From Levilactobacillus cerevisiae (GTDB lineage Bacteria; Bacillota; Bacilli; Lactobacillales; Lactobacillaceae): a DNA stretch of 64,000 nt. Within the stretch, counting starts at the first letter, position 1. Every line of letters starts with the position of its first letter. Shown here piece after piece: positions 24,650 to 33,967 of this stretch. A program made the position numbers and the translations under genes. The stretch covers positions 1 through 64,000 of the forward strand of contig NZ_RHNN01000009.1 in assembly GCF_003946245.1 (NCBI RefSeq), given 5' to 3'. The notes under the pieces were generated by a model. The model was given only the letters and a program-made list of their open reading frames with translations. It searched no databases and had not been told where the DNA came from.

Positions 24650-26341
24650 ATGGACTATAAACAACAGGTGGTTGCGGCTTTGACGACGGCTTTAGATGGA
24701 CAATTGTCAGCAGAGGAAATTGCTCTGAAGTTGGAGACACCCAAGACGTCTGATCTTGGTGACATGGCGTTTCCAACGTTTGCTTTGGCTAAAGTTTTGC
24801 ATCAAGCACCCCAACAGATTGCACAGAATTTGGCTGAAAAGATTGATACAAGTGATTTTGAACGGGTCGTCGTTGCCGGTCCGTACGTGAACTTCTTCTT
24901 TGATAAAGGAAAATACAGCGAAGCAACGCTGGCCACCGTCCTGAATGCAGGGGCCTCTTACGGCCAGAATGACGATGGCAACGGCGGTAAGGTGCCAATT
25001 GATATGTCATCACCTAACATTGCCAAGCCAATGTCCATGGGGCACTTGCGGTCAACGGTGATTGGGAATTCTATCGCTGAAATTTTGACTAAGAACGGCT
25101 ACGCGCCAATCAAGGACAATCACTTAGGCGACTGGGGCACCCAGTTTGGGAAATTAATCACGGCTTACAAGCTGTGGGGGAACGAAGCCGACGTTAAGGC
25201 TGATCCCATTAACAAATTGGTGGAATACTATGTTCGTTTCCATAAAGAGGACGTGGACAAGCCAGAATTAGACGACGAAGCCCGTGAATGGTTCCGGAAG
25301 CTTGAAAATGGTGACCCTGAAGCCCACCGTCTCTGGAAATGGTTCCGCGAAGCTTCCTTGGAAGAGTTCAATGACGTTTACGAAAAATTAGGCGTGACGT
25401 TTGATACCTTTAACGGAGAAGCCTTCTACAATGATAAATTGGACGAAGTTGTCCAAATCTTAAAGGACAAGCACCTGCTCGTTGAATCACAAGGGGCCCA
25501 GGTTGTTGACCTCAGTAAGTACAATTTGAACCCAGCCCTCATTTTGAAGAGTGATGGGGCATCCCTGTACATCACGCGAGACATTGCGACGGCGTTGTAC
25601 CGTGACCGTGAATACGCACCAGCAAAGAATTTATACGTGGTTGGGTCGGAACAGACGTACTATTTCCAACAGTTGAAAGCCGTTCTGTTAGAAATGGGCT
25701 TGAAGTCCGCGCCTAACGTTCAACACGTGCCATTTGGGTTGATTACGGTTGATGGTAAGAAGCTGTCGACCCGTTCAGGCAGGATCATCCTCTTAGCCAA
25801 AGTGCTGGAAGAATCCGTCACCCTGGCTGAGAAGGAAATTAATGAGAAGAACCCTGATTTGGCCAACAAGAACGACGTTGCCAAACAAGTTGGGGTTGGG
25901 GCCATCATCTTTGGTGACCTGAAGAACGAACGGACCAACAACATCGACTTCGTCTTAGCTGATCAGTTGAAGTTTGAAGGCGAAACCGGTCCCTACGTGC
26001 AATACGTCCATGCCCGTGCCGAGAGTATCTTACGTAAGGCCGGTGCAACGGCTGTGACGCCAGCGAACAATCAGGTGACGGATCCAGAAGCCTGGGATAC
26101 CATCAAGACGTTGGCCGACTTCCCAGCAATGGTTAAGATGGCTTGTGATGAGCTAGAGCCTTCAGTCATTGCCAAGTATGCCATTCGGCTCTCGAAGACG
26201 TTCAACAAGTATTACGCGCACTCCAAGATTTTGACGGACGATGCCGGGTTACCAGCAAGGTTAGCCTTGGTTAAGTCGGTCTCAATCGTGGTCAAGGAAA
26301 GTTTACGGTTATTGGGTGTGAAGGCACCGGATGAAATGTAG
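24650..26341 (+). CDS. argS: Arginyl-tRNA synthetase, copy 1 (arc-linked)
   Basis: A 563-residue class I synthetase that charges tRNA-Arg. Seen: SSPNIAKPMSMGHLRSTVIGNS with the HIGH-equivalent near residue 130, an anticodon-binding domain at the C-terminus (ADFPAMVKMACDELEPSVIAKYAIRL) and the family ending LRLLGVKAPDEM. Same length as copy 2 at 50811-52502 and nearly the same sequence. ATG 24650 follows GGAGGAAATTTCGT. It is transcribed from its own promoter without a T-box, just upstream of the arginine deiminase cluster, which suggests expression not tied to tRNA-Arg charging. Confidence 0.95.
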   Translation: MDYKQQVVAALTTALDGQLSAEEIALKLETPKTSDLGDMAFPTFALAKVLHQAPQQIAQNLAEKIDTSDFERVVVAGPYVNFFFDKGKYSEATLATVLNAGASYGQNDDGNGGKVPIDMSSPNIAKPMSMGHLRSTVIGNSIAEILTKNGYAPIKDNHLGDWGTQFGKLITAYKLWGNEADVKADPINKLVEYYVRFHKEDVDKPELDDEAREWFRKLENGDPEAHRLWKWFREASLEEFNDVYEKLGVTFDTFNGEAFYNDKLDEVVQILKDKHLLVESQGAQVVDLSKYNLNPALILKSDGASLYITRDIATALYRDREYAPAKNLYVVGSEQTYYFQQLKAVLLEMGLKSAPNVQHVPFGLITVDGKKLSTRSGRIILLAKVLEESVTLAEKEINEKNPDLANKNDVAKQVGVGAIIFGDLKNERTNNIDFVLADQLKFEGETGPYVQYVHARAESILRKAGATAVTPANNQVTDPEAWDTIKTLADFPAMVKMACDELEPSVIAKYAIRLSKTFNKYYAHSKILTDDAGLPARLALVKSVSIVVKESLRLLGVKAPDEM

Positions 26342-26390
26342 CCTTGTCTAAGGCGCGTTTGGTAGCGCTGCAATATGAATAGAATAATCA

Positions 26391-26426
26391 TTGGAGGTTG
26401 TGACGTTGGTCACAGCCTCCTTTTTT
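26391..26426 (+). terminator. argS copy 1 terminator, part of a tripartite repeat
   Basis: GGAGGTTGTGA / TCACAGCCTCC stem then T6. A third segment, AAAAAGGAGGCTGTGA (26432-26447), is also complementary to the right arm plus its T run, so two exclusive hairpins are possible. Confidence 0.8.
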
Positions 26427-26870
26427 GATTGAAAAAGGAGGCTGTGAAAATAAATCTAGTTAGGCCTAATCCCGTGTAAGCAGATTAGGCTAACCTATTC
26501 AGGAGTATTCGGGTAAGCCATTAACCAGATATAACCAATGTGCACAGGTTCTTTCCAATGAATGAATCATCATTTATGCATGAAGTGTTTACTCGTCATT
26601 GATTAACGTGATTAGTCAGTAATTGGATGTTGATTTTATAAAAATGGGGATTTACGAGCCTAAACTTACTAACGGGTACGAATGAGATCCGCCGCGAAAG
26701 CGTTAAATGCCGCTGATTACATGCGCCATATTGGGTTTTTCGACAACTGAGAACCATAGCAGAAATCATTTTCAGAAAAAGAGCCTGTAAAAGTGTGAAA
26801 GAAAATCGAAAATTAATTTTATGTAAAAAAATCTATTTTTAGTAACTATTATGCGAATAAGTGTATAAAT

Positions 26871-26898
26871 AATGTATATTTGTTGCCAAATATACATT
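26871..26898. promoter_or_regulatory. ARG-box-like inverted repeat upstream of arcA
   Basis: Perfect 11-bp arms AATGTATATTT / AAATATACATT around GTTGCC, preceded by another half-site GTGTATAAAT. AT-rich TGTATA half-sites resemble ArgR (ARG) boxes, and two argR genes are present nearby. About 110 bases upstream of the arcA start. The remaining 26448-26870 region holds only a small inverted repeat (TTAGGCCTAATC / GATTAGGCTAA, 26460-26493). Confidence 0.6.
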
Positions 26899-26947
26899 CC
26901 ACTCTTAAAATGTGAAATCCTTCTCATTTTGAATGCCAATTGCTTAA

Positions 26948-26976
26948 TGTTAGCGTTTTCAATTCTCGCCTATACT
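26948..26976 (+). promoter_or_regulatory. arcA promoter with overlapping CcpA (cre) site
   Basis: TGTTAGCGTTTTCA (26948-26961) differs from the cre consensus TGWAARCGYTWNCW at one position. A -10 TATACT at 26971-26976 places the cre over the -35 region. This predicts repression of the arginine deiminase operon by good sugars, as known in other lactic acid bacteria. Confidence 0.65.
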
Positions 26977-27007
26977 CAGTCATGTACTTAAGTGATGGGA
27001 GGAAACA

Positions 27008-28246
27008 ATGATGACTAAACCAATCCACGTAATGTCTGAAATCGGTAAACTGAAAACGGTAATGCTGAAACGTCCAGATGTAGAAGTAGAAAACTTCACA
27101 CCAGATATGATGTCCCGCTTACTGTTCGATGATATTCCTTACTTACCAATTGCTCAAAAGGAACATGACAACTTTGCCGATGTACTTCGTCAAAACGGCA
27201 CTGAGGTGCTTTACTTAGAAACCTTATCCGCTGAAGCTTTAGACGACGGTGGCGAAGAAGTTAAATTGAACTTCTTACAACAGATGTTAACTGAAAGCGG
27301 CTACATGGCCGGCACAATCCACGATGCTTTGAAGGAATACTTACTTTCTCTTAGCACCCAAGACATGGTCAACAAGATCATGGGTGGGGTTCGCAAGAAC
27401 GAATTGGACTTTGTCCCTAACGATTTAGTTAGTGCCGCTGAAGATGAAGATTACCCATTCTTCATGGATCCAATGCCTAACCTGTACTTCACTCGCGACC
27501 CAGCAGCTTCCATGGGGGATGGTTTAAGTATTAACCACATGACATTTGCTGCTCGTCAACGCGAATCACTCTTTATGGAAACCATCATCAAGTATCATCA
27601 CCGGTTTGCTAACAAGGGGTTGAACGTTTGGCGTGACCGGAACCATGACACCCGCATTGAAGGTGGGGACGAATTGGTTCTGTCCGACCACGTGATGGCC
27701 ATCGGAGTTTCACAACGGACTTCTGCAAATGCAATCGAAGATATTGCGCGTAACTTATTCAAAGACAGCAATTTCGATACTGTCATTGCTATCAAGATTC
27801 CACATAACCATGCCATGATGCATTTGGACACGGTCTTCACGATGATCAACACGGATCAATTCACGGTTCACCCAGGTATCTTAGGTGAAGGCGGTCATAT
27901 CGATACTTGGACGATTACGCCAGGTAAAGGGACCGAAGACTTACACCTTGAACACCGCACTGATTTGAAGCAAGTCTTGAAGGACAACTTAGGTTTGGAC
28001 GACCTTGACTTGATTCCAACTGGTAACGGCGATCCAATCATTGCTGGTCGTGAACAATGGAACGATGGCTCTAACACGTTAGCTATCGCACCAGGTGTGG
28101 TTGTCACTTACAACCGGAACTACGTCTCAAACGAATTACTGCGGAAGCATGGCTTGAAGGTTATCGACATCCTTTCAAGTGAATTATCCCGTGGCCGTGG
28201 CGGTCCTCGTTGCATGAGTATGCCATTAGTTCGAGAAGACTTATAA
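27008..28246 (+). CDS. arcA: Arginine deiminase
   Basis: A 412-residue enzyme turning arginine into citrulline and ammonia, first step of the ADI pathway. Visible signatures: LFDDIPYL near the N-terminus, [22 protein letters not shown] and the C-terminal nucleophile C402 in [14 protein letters not shown]. Two adjacent ATG codons (27008, 27011) follow GGAGG at 5 and 8 bases; either may be used. First gene of the arc operon, with putative ArgR and CcpA sites upstream and arcB 39 bases downstream. The pathway yields ATP and ammonia for acid tolerance. Confidence 0.97.
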   Translation: MMTKPIHVMSEIGKLKTVMLKRPDVEVENFTPDMMSRLLFDDIPYLPIAQKEHDNFADVLRQNGTEVLYLETLSAEALDDGGEEVKLNFLQQMLTESGYMAGTIHDALKEYLLSLSTQDMVNKIMGGVRKNELDFVPNDLVSAAEDEDYPFFMDPMPNLYFTRDPAASMGDGLSINHMTFAARQRESLFMETIIKYHHRFANKGLNVWRDRNHDTRIEGGDELVLSDHVMAIGVSQRTSANAIEDIARNLFKDSNFDTVIAIKIPHNHAMMHLDTVFTMINTDQFTVHPGILGEGGHIDTWTITPGKGTEDLHLEHRTDLKQVLKDNLGLDDLDLIPTGNGDPIIAGREQWNDGSNTLAIAPGVVVTYNRNYVSNELLRKHGLKVIDILSSELSRGRGGPRCMSMPLVREDL

Positions 28247-28285
28247 AACAAGCTTTAGTTTAAATTTAAAGGAGAACGACTAATT

Positions 28286-29317
28286 ATGGAAAAAGATTTT
28301 AAGCAAAACGTTTTTCAGGGTCGCAGTGTCTTAGCCGAAAAAGACTTTACGGCTGCTGAACTGGAATACTTGATCGACTTCGGTTTACATTTGAAGGCTT
28401 TGAAAAAGGCCGGCGTTCCTCACCACTACCTTGAAGGCAAGAACATTGCTTTACTCTTTGAAAAGTCCTCAACTCGGACTCGGTCAGCCTTCACGACCGC
28501 TGCCATTGACTTAGGTGCTCACCCAGAATACCTTGGCCAAAACGACATTCAATTAGGCAAGAAGGAATCCACTTCTGACACTGCCAAGGTTTTAGGTGGC
28601 ATGTTCGATGGGATCGAATTCCGTGGCTTCAAGCAAACGGATGCTGAAATCTTAGCCCGCGACTCAGGTGTACCAGTTTGGAACGGTTTAACTGACGAAT
28701 GGCACCCAACCCAAATGTTGGCTGACTTCATGACCGTTAAGGAAAACTTTGGTACCTTAAAGGGCTTGACCTTAACCTTCATGGGTGATGGCCGGAACAA
28801 CGTTGCCAACTCTCTGCTGGTTACTGGTGCAATCTTAGGTGTCAACATTCACATCGTCGCACCTAAGGAATTGTTCCCAACCAAGGAAACTCAAGACTTA
28901 GCACAAGGGTTTGCCAAGAAGTCTGGTGCCAAGCTGTTGGTTACCGATGACTTAGACGAAGGTTTAGCTGGTTCTAACGTGGTTTACACCGACGTTTGGG
29001 TTTCCATGGGCGAAAGCAACTGGGAAGAACGCGTTAACTTACTGAAGCCATACCAAGTTAACATGGCTGCTTTGAAGAAGACTGGCACCCCAGATGACCA
29101 ACTCATCTTCCTGCACTGCCTACCTGCATTCCACAACACGGACACGCAATATGGCCAAGATGTTGAGAAGAAGTACGGCATTACTGAAATGGAAGTTACT
29201 GAAGAAGTCTTCACGAGTAAGTATGGGCGTCAATTTGAAGAAGCTGAAAACCGGATGCACTCCATCAAAGCGATGATGGCCGCAACTTTAGGTAACTTGT
29301 TTATTCCTAAAGCTTAA
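28286..29317 (+). CDS. arcB: Ornithine carbamoyltransferase, catabolic
   Basis: A 343-residue enzyme that phosphorolyses citrulline to ornithine and carbamoyl phosphate in the ADI pathway. The carbamoyl-phosphate loop is SSTRTRSAF (STRTR at 62-66); HPTQMLADF and LHCLPAFHN (H277, C278) bind carbamoyl phosphate and ornithine. ATG 28286 follows AAAGGAG. It lies between arcA and arcD; the hairpin at 29330 may reduce read-through into the transporter. Codon use is strongly biased, as expected of a highly expressed catabolic gene. Confidence 0.97.
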   Translation: MEKDFKQNVFQGRSVLAEKDFTAAELEYLIDFGLHLKALKKAGVPHHYLEGKNIALLFEKSSTRTRSAFTTAAIDLGAHPEYLGQNDIQLGKKESTSDTAKVLGGMFDGIEFRGFKQTDAEILARDSGVPVWNGLTDEWHPTQMLADFMTVKENFGTLKGLTLTFMGDGRNNVANSLLVTGAILGVNIHIVAPKELFPTKETQDLAQGFAKKSGAKLLVTDDLDEGLAGSNVVYTDVWVSMGESNWEERVNLLKPYQVNMAALKKTGTPDDQLIFLHCLPAFHNTDTQYGQDVEKKYGITEMEVTEEVFTSKYGRQFEEAENRMHSIKAMMAATLGNLFIPKA

Positions 29318-29329
29318 CGAGTGACTAAA

Positions 29330-29363
29330 GACGGGCTAATCAGAGCGATTAGTCCGTTTTTTA
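29330..29363 (+). terminator. Intra-operon terminator between arcB and arcD
   Basis: ACGGGCTAATC / GATTAGTCCGT stem followed by T6, 12 bases after arcB. In this position it probably attenuates, making arcA-arcB more abundant than arcD-arcT-arcC. Confidence 0.75.
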
Positions 29364-29391
29364 TTGCAAACTTAACGAAAAGAGTGAAAAT

Positions 29392-30804
29392 ATGGATGAG
29401 AAAAAAGGTTTATCATTAGGCGCCTTAACTGCCGCCGTTGTCACGAGTTCGATTGGTTCCGGGGTCTTCACCTTAACCAGTTCTCTGGCCGGCGGGGCTG
29501 CACCTGGTCCCGTACTGCTAGCCTGGCTAGTGGTTGGTTTTGGGATTTTAATGCTAGCGCTGTCATTAAATAACTTGTTACTGAAGAATCCAGAAGCCGA
29601 AGGGATCCATGCCTATGCGCAAGCTGGCTTTGGTAACTTCGCCGGGTTCGTGAGTGGCTGGGGATACTGGCTGAGTGCTTGGCTGGGGAACGTGGCCTTT
29701 GCTACCGTTTTAATGAGTTCCCTCGGGTACTTCTTCCCACTGTTTGAGGGTGGGCAAAACGTGCCTTCCGTAATTCTTGCCAGTGTTGTTTCCTGGACGC
29801 TGACCTTCATCGTTAACCGCGGGGTTGAATCTGCGGCTGCCATGAACACCATCATCACGATTTGCAAGTTGATTCCGTTATTTGCTTTTATTATCGTTGC
29901 TATCTTCGTCTTCAAGGGTGGGATGTTTACCGCTCACTTCTGGACCAACGTCGCTTCCGGTGTTGCCGGTGGGACTGGTCTGGGGACGCAATTCAAGTCT
30001 TGCTTAATGATCATGATGTGGGTCTTCGTTGGGGTTGAAGGGGCAAGTATGCTTTCCTCACGGGCCAAGAGTAAAAACGATGCCGGCCGGGCAACCATTA
30101 TCGGGATTGTTTCCTTACTGGTTATCTACGTCTTAGCTTCCGTCTTACCATACGGTTACTTAACGCAAAATGAATTGGCTAAAATTAACCAACCTGCCAT
30201 GCTCTACATTTTCCAAGACATGGTTGGGACTTGGGGTGGGGCCTTCATCAGTGTTGGCCTGATTATTGCCATCTTAGGATCATGGTTATCCTGGACGATG
30301 TTGCCTGCCGACACGACCATGCTGATGGCCGAAGAAAAATTGCTGCCAGCTTACTTTGGGAAGAAAAACAAGAATGGTGCACCAACCTTCTCATTGATTC
30401 TGACCGCTTCATTGATTCAAGTCTTCCTGTTAGTTCTCTTATTCTCACAAGAAGCTTATAACTTCGCCTTATCACTCTGTACCGCAGCTATTGTTGTTTG
30501 CTACATTTTCGTTGGGATGTACCAAGTTAAATTCTCTGCTAAGAACAAGGACACCAAGCAACTTTGGATCGGGATCTTTGCCTTAGCTTTCCAAGTCATT
30601 GCCATTACTTTGGCCGGTCTGCATTACCTCTTACTCTGCTGTATCGGTTACTTACCTGGTATCTACTTCTACTACCGGGCCAAGAAGGACTACGGCATTG
30701 ACGATGGTCGTTTGACCAAGTCAGAAATTATTTACTCCACGTTGATTGTCATCTTGGCAATCGCAGGCATTGTTCTGGTGGGGATGGGATTAATTACGAT
30801 CTAG
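29392..30804 (+). CDS. arcD: Arginine/ornithine antiporter
   Basis: A 470-residue, about 12-span membrane protein of the APC family, basic amino acid/polyamine antiporter branch. The N-terminal SSIGSGVFTLTSSLAGGAAPG carries the GxG substrate motif of span 1; GWGYWLSAWLGNVAFA and MMWVFVGVEGASMLS are conserved in ArcD-type exchangers. It imports arginine against ornithine at no energy cost. ATG 29392 has a modest AAAAGAG upstream. It is followed closely by arcT. A second homologue lies on the minus strand at 34310-35776. Confidence 0.94.
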   Translation: MDEKKGLSLGALTAAVVTSSIGSGVFTLTSSLAGGAAPGPVLLAWLVVGFGILMLALSLNNLLLKNPEAEGIHAYAQAGFGNFAGFVSGWGYWLSAWLGNVAFATVLMSSLGYFFPLFEGGQNVPSVILASVVSWTLTFIVNRGVESAAAMNTIITICKLIPLFAFIIVAIFVFKGGMFTAHFWTNVASGVAGGTGLGTQFKSCLMIMMWVFVGVEGASMLSSRAKSKNDAGRATIIGIVSLLVIYVLASVLPYGYLTQNELAKINQPAMLYIFQDMVGTWGGAFISVGLIIAILGSWLSWTMLPADTTMLMAEEKLLPAYFGKKNKNGAPTFSLILTASLIQVFLLVLLFSQEAYNFALSLCTAAIVVCYIFVGMYQVKFSAKNKDTKQLWIGIFALAFQVIAITLAGLHYLLLCCIGYLPGIYFYYRAKKDYGIDDGRLTKSEIIYSTLIVILAIAGIVLVGMGLITI

Positions 30805-30816
30805 GAGGCAGCGACA

Positions 30817-31923
30817 ATGGATATTGATGGATTCGGTGTTGAAGAGTGGCTGAACGTTCACGAGCGCGAAGCCAAGTATGATTTGGCGCAGAGCACAATC
30901 ACGTCATTTTCAATGAATGAGCTGGTTAAGCTGACCCAGTCAGACACGTACGACACGTTGGACCAACAGAAAATGAATTACGGTTGGATTGAAGGCTCAC
31001 CAACCTTTAAACAGGGTGTTAGTCGACTGTACGACCATGTTGATCCGGACAACGTTTTGCAAACAAACGGGGCTACCGGCGCCAATCTGTTAGCCTTGTA
31101 CGCACTGATTAAACCGGGCGACCACGTCATCAGTGTTTACCCGAGTTACCAACAGCTGTACGATATTCCCCGTTCCTTAGGGGCCGACGTCAGCTTCTGG
31201 AAACTGCAGGAAAGCGAAAACTGGTATCCAGACATTGAAGAGTTGAAACGGTTGATTCGGCCTGATACGAAGATGATTTGTATCAACAACGCCAACAATC
31301 CAACCGGGACGATTCTGGACCGTTCCTTTATGGAACAGGTTGTGGCGGTTGCCCGTGAGGTTGGCGCCTACGTCCTGGTCGACGAGGTTTACCTGCCATT
31401 CGACGACAGCGTTGACTTTGCACCAATCGTGGACCTGTACGAAAAGGGCATCTCCACCAATTCATTGTCCAAGACCTACTCCATGCCCGGCATTCGGGTC
31501 GGCTGGACGGCCACCAATGCCGAATTGGCGGAGACGTTCCGCAAGTATCGGGATTACACCATGATTTGTGCTGGCGTTTTCAGTGATCAGGCAGCCTGCT
31601 TGGTCCTGGAAAACCGGGATAAAGTTTTGAAACGCAATCGGAAAATTGTGCTGGATAACCTGCAGATTTTCAAGGATTGGGTTGCTAAAACCCCTAACGT
31701 CAGCTGTGTCTTCCCGAATGGCGTGTCGACGTCCTTCATCAAGATGGAAACCAAGACGTCGAGTCTGGAATTCTGTCAAAACTTGCTACGGGATACGGGC
31801 GTTCTGCTGGTTCCCGGCGAAGCGTTTGATGTGCCTGGTCATGCGCGGTTAGGTTACTGTGCACCAACTGAAACGTTGAAAAAGGGTCTCGCAATTTTAG
31901 CGGACTATCTGAACAAAGACTAA
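30817..31923 (+). CDS. arcT: PLP-dependent aminotransferase of the ADI cluster
   Basis: A 368-residue fold-type I aminotransferase (class I/II). PLP-binding lysine K219 in NSLSKTYSMPGIRVGW; NNANNPTGT binds the cofactor; DEVYLPF holds its aspartate. ArcT genes accompany arc operons in several lactobacilli, but their substrate is uncertain; a role in amino-transfer of arginine or ornithine-related compounds is inferred from context only. GGAGGCAGCGACA precedes ATG 30817, 12 bases after arcD. Confidence 0.88.
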   Translation: MDIDGFGVEEWLNVHEREAKYDLAQSTITSFSMNELVKLTQSDTYDTLDQQKMNYGWIEGSPTFKQGVSRLYDHVDPDNVLQTNGATGANLLALYALIKPGDHVISVYPSYQQLYDIPRSLGADVSFWKLQESENWYPDIEELKRLIRPDTKMICINNANNPTGTILDRSFMEQVVAVAREVGAYVLVDEVYLPFDDSVDFAPIVDLYEKGISTNSLSKTYSMPGIRVGWTATNAELAETFRKYRDYTMICAGVFSDQAACLVLENRDKVLKRNRKIVLDNLQIFKDWVAKTPNVSCVFPNGVSTSFIKMETKTSSLEFCQNLLRDTGVLLVPGEAFDVPGHARLGYCAPTETLKKGLAILADYLNKD

Positions 31924-31947
31924 AGCATAGAATGAGGAGAGAATATT

Positions 31948-32892
31948 ATGACGAAACGTAAAATCGTTGTTGCCCTTGGCGGAAACGCCATCTTATCAAA
32001 GGATGCTTCATCCGAAGCCCAACAAGCAGCGCTCAGAACCACTGCCAAGCACCTGGTGAAATTTGTTGAACAGGGTGACGACTTGATCATCTCCCACGGA
32101 AATGGTCCGCAAGTGGGGAACCTGTTACTACAACAGGCTGCTGGGAGTACTGAAAAGAACCCAGCCATGCCACTGGATACAGCCGTTGCCATGACCCAAG
32201 GAAGCATCGGTTACTGGATGCAAAACGCCTTGGATGAGGAACTGGCCGCAGCCGGTATTGCCAAGGATGTTGCCACGGTGGTTACCCAGGTCGAAGTTGA
32301 CCCAGCTGATGGCGCCTTCACCTCACCAACCAAGCCAATCGGACCTTTCTACAACCAAGCTGAAGCCGAAAAGCTCCAGAGCGACCATCCAGAATACACT
32401 TACGTTGAGGATGCTGGCCGTGGTTACCGGCGCGTTGTGCCATCACCAAAGCCAATTGGCGTAAATGAATACCGCGTGGTTGACACCTTAGTTGGTGCCG
32501 GCGTGATTCCAATCTCCGTTGGTGGCGGTGGCGTTCCCGTTGTCCGTGAAGGCAACCGGCTAGTTGGCCGGGAAGCCGTAATCGACAAGGACTTCGCTTC
32601 TGAAAAGTTGGCTGAACTGGTTCACGCTGACCTGCTGATCATTTTGACGGCGGTTGACAACATTTACGTGAACTTCAACAAGCCAGACCAAAAGAAGTTG
32701 GAGCACGTCAGCATCAAGGAATTGGAAGACTACGAAAAAGACAACCAATTTGCCAAAGGAAGCATGTTACCTAAGGTCCAAGCGGCAGTTGATTTCGTTA
32801 AGAACAGTAGTCATGGACAAGCCGTGGTCACTTCTTTGGAAAATATTGGCGAATTTCTCGAAAATGGCCAAGGAACCATCATTTCCAAGTAG
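31948..32892 (+). CDS. arcC: Carbamate kinase
   Basis: A 314-residue kinase that makes ATP from carbamoyl phosphate and ADP, the energy-yielding step of the ADI pathway. Typical motifs: [12 protein letters not shown] at the N-terminus, [25 protein letters not shown] and [18 protein letters not shown] 31948 follows GAGGAGAGAATATT, 24 bases after arcT. Last structural gene of the operon; the regulator gene follows after about 110 bases. Confidence 0.96.
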   Translation: MTKRKIVVALGGNAILSKDASSEAQQAALRTTAKHLVKFVEQGDDLIISHGNGPQVGNLLLQQAAGSTEKNPAMPLDTAVAMTQGSIGYWMQNALDEELAAAGIAKDVATVVTQVEVDPADGAFTSPTKPIGPFYNQAEAEKLQSDHPEYTYVEDAGRGYRRVVPSPKPIGVNEYRVVDTLVGAGVIPISVGGGGVPVVREGNRLVGREAVIDKDFASEKLAELVHADLLIILTAVDNIYVNFNKPDQKKLEHVSIKELEDYEKDNQFAKGSMLPKVQAAVDFVKNSSHGQAVVTSLENIGEFLENGQGTIISK

Positions 32893-32960
32893 TTAGAGCA
32901 CGCCAAAGATTGCGCGGGTAACTTTTTTCAAGAAACCTGCTGATAATCCTCTCAAATTAG

Positions 32961-32983
32961 GTTATGATGAAATAAGTCATAAC
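32961..32983. promoter_or_regulatory. Inverted repeat upstream of the Crp/Fnr regulator
   Basis: GTTATGA and TCATAAC are perfect 7-bp arms separated by nine bases, ending 18 bases before the TTG start of arcR. Position and symmetry suit an operator, perhaps for ArcR itself. Confidence 0.5.
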
Positions 32984-33001
32984 GAGTTTGGGAGGATTAT
33001 T

Positions 33002-33691
33002 TTGATCATACGAAAGAATGAATATCCGCGCTACTTACGGTTGTTGAAAATGAATCCTGAGTTTAAAGATTTTACGGATGCTGAATTCAAAATTATTCAA
33101 GATAAGATGCAGGTTCGTAGCTATCCCAAGGGGCAGTTGCTGTTTGATCAGGCTGATCTGCGGTCGCACTTCTATTTTTTGGCCAAGGGATTGTTAAAGA
33201 CTGAACGAACCGACGAGTCAGGCAATGAATTTTTTTATGAATTTATCAGTGAGATGAAAGCCTTTCCGTATCGGGGGATGTTCCACGACCGGGAATATTC
33301 CTACTCAGTTACGGGCATGACGGCGATTGAGGTGATTTCGTTGCCGATGGCTGATTTTGAGAATCTCTTGCTACAGAACAAAAAGATGATGCGTAACGTG
33401 ATTCTTGAGATGGGTCAGATTATTAATGAAAACGAGAACCAGCTCCAACTGATGGTAAATTCCAGTGCCAGTAGTCGCGTGCAAAATGGCTTGAAGATTC
33501 TGGGCCAAACTCTGGGCAAGCCAGGGGATGACGGCACACGCTTAATTCCGTACCCGATTACGCTAATTGAGCTGTCGCAGCTTTCCGGAACCACCCGGGA
33601 GACAGCGAGCCAAGTGGTTCAGAAGCTGGTAGCCAGTCATCAGATTAAGTACGAGCGCAAGTATTTCACTTTGCTGGATCAACAAATCTAG
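33002..33691 (+). CDS. arcR: Crp/Fnr family regulator of the ADI cluster
   Basis: A 229-residue regulator with an N-terminal cyclic-nucleotide-type beta-roll (about residues 20-130, GQLLFDQADLRSHFYFLAKG) and a C-terminal winged HTH (ITLIELSQLSGTTRETASQVVQKL). It lacks the cysteines of oxygen-sensing Fnr. ArcR-type proteins activate arc operons in other Firmicutes; here the position directly after arcC supports the same role. Start TTG 33002 is six bases after GGGAGG. An inverted repeat at 32961-32983 may be its operator. Confidence 0.88.
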   Translation: MIIRKNEYPRYLRLLKMNPEFKDFTDAEFKIIQDKMQVRSYPKGQLLFDQADLRSHFYFLAKGLLKTERTDESGNEFFYEFISEMKAFPYRGMFHDREYSYSVTGMTAIEVISLPMADFENLLLQNKKMMRNVILEMGQIINENENQLQLMVNSSASSRVQNGLKILGQTLGKPGDDGTRLIPYPITLIELSQLSGTTRETASQVVQKLVASHQIKYERKYFTLLDQQI

Positions 33692-33729
33692 TTGCGAAAT
33701 AGTGGTAATGTTTCCGGCTTACCGTTCGA

Positions 33730-33874
33730 CAAATTTAGGCTGGAACGCTGTGGGCAGGACGCTGAAAGCCTGAGAAGCGGTCTTTAAGCTCGCTTTGAAC
33801 CGCCAACCCGCGTTTCAAAGTCGCCATTTTCCATGGAGACCACGTGGAAAATCCCACGGCTGAGCCTAAATTTG
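33730..33874 (+). ncRNA. Element X, copy 2: candidate multi-branch structured RNA after arcR
   Basis: Outer arms CAAATTTAGGCT / AGCCTAAATTTG close a region with three inner hairpins: GCTGAAAG/CTTTAAGC, CTTTGAA/TTCAAAG and ATTTTCCA/TGGAAAAT. Shared with copy 1 (12728-12894, other strand) are GCTGTGGGC, GCCTGAGAAGCGGT-like text and CCCACGGCTGAGCC. The stem sequences differ between copies yet remain paired. It starts 38 bases after the arcR stop codon, same strand. Element A copy 2 follows. Confidence 0.6.
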
Positions 33875-33967
33875 GTTCACTCGCGCCTACATGGATGGTG
33901 AGCAATTATTGCGGATAAGATCTGACAGTCCAACGATGGTCGCATCAACGTGGTGGTATAAAACTAA

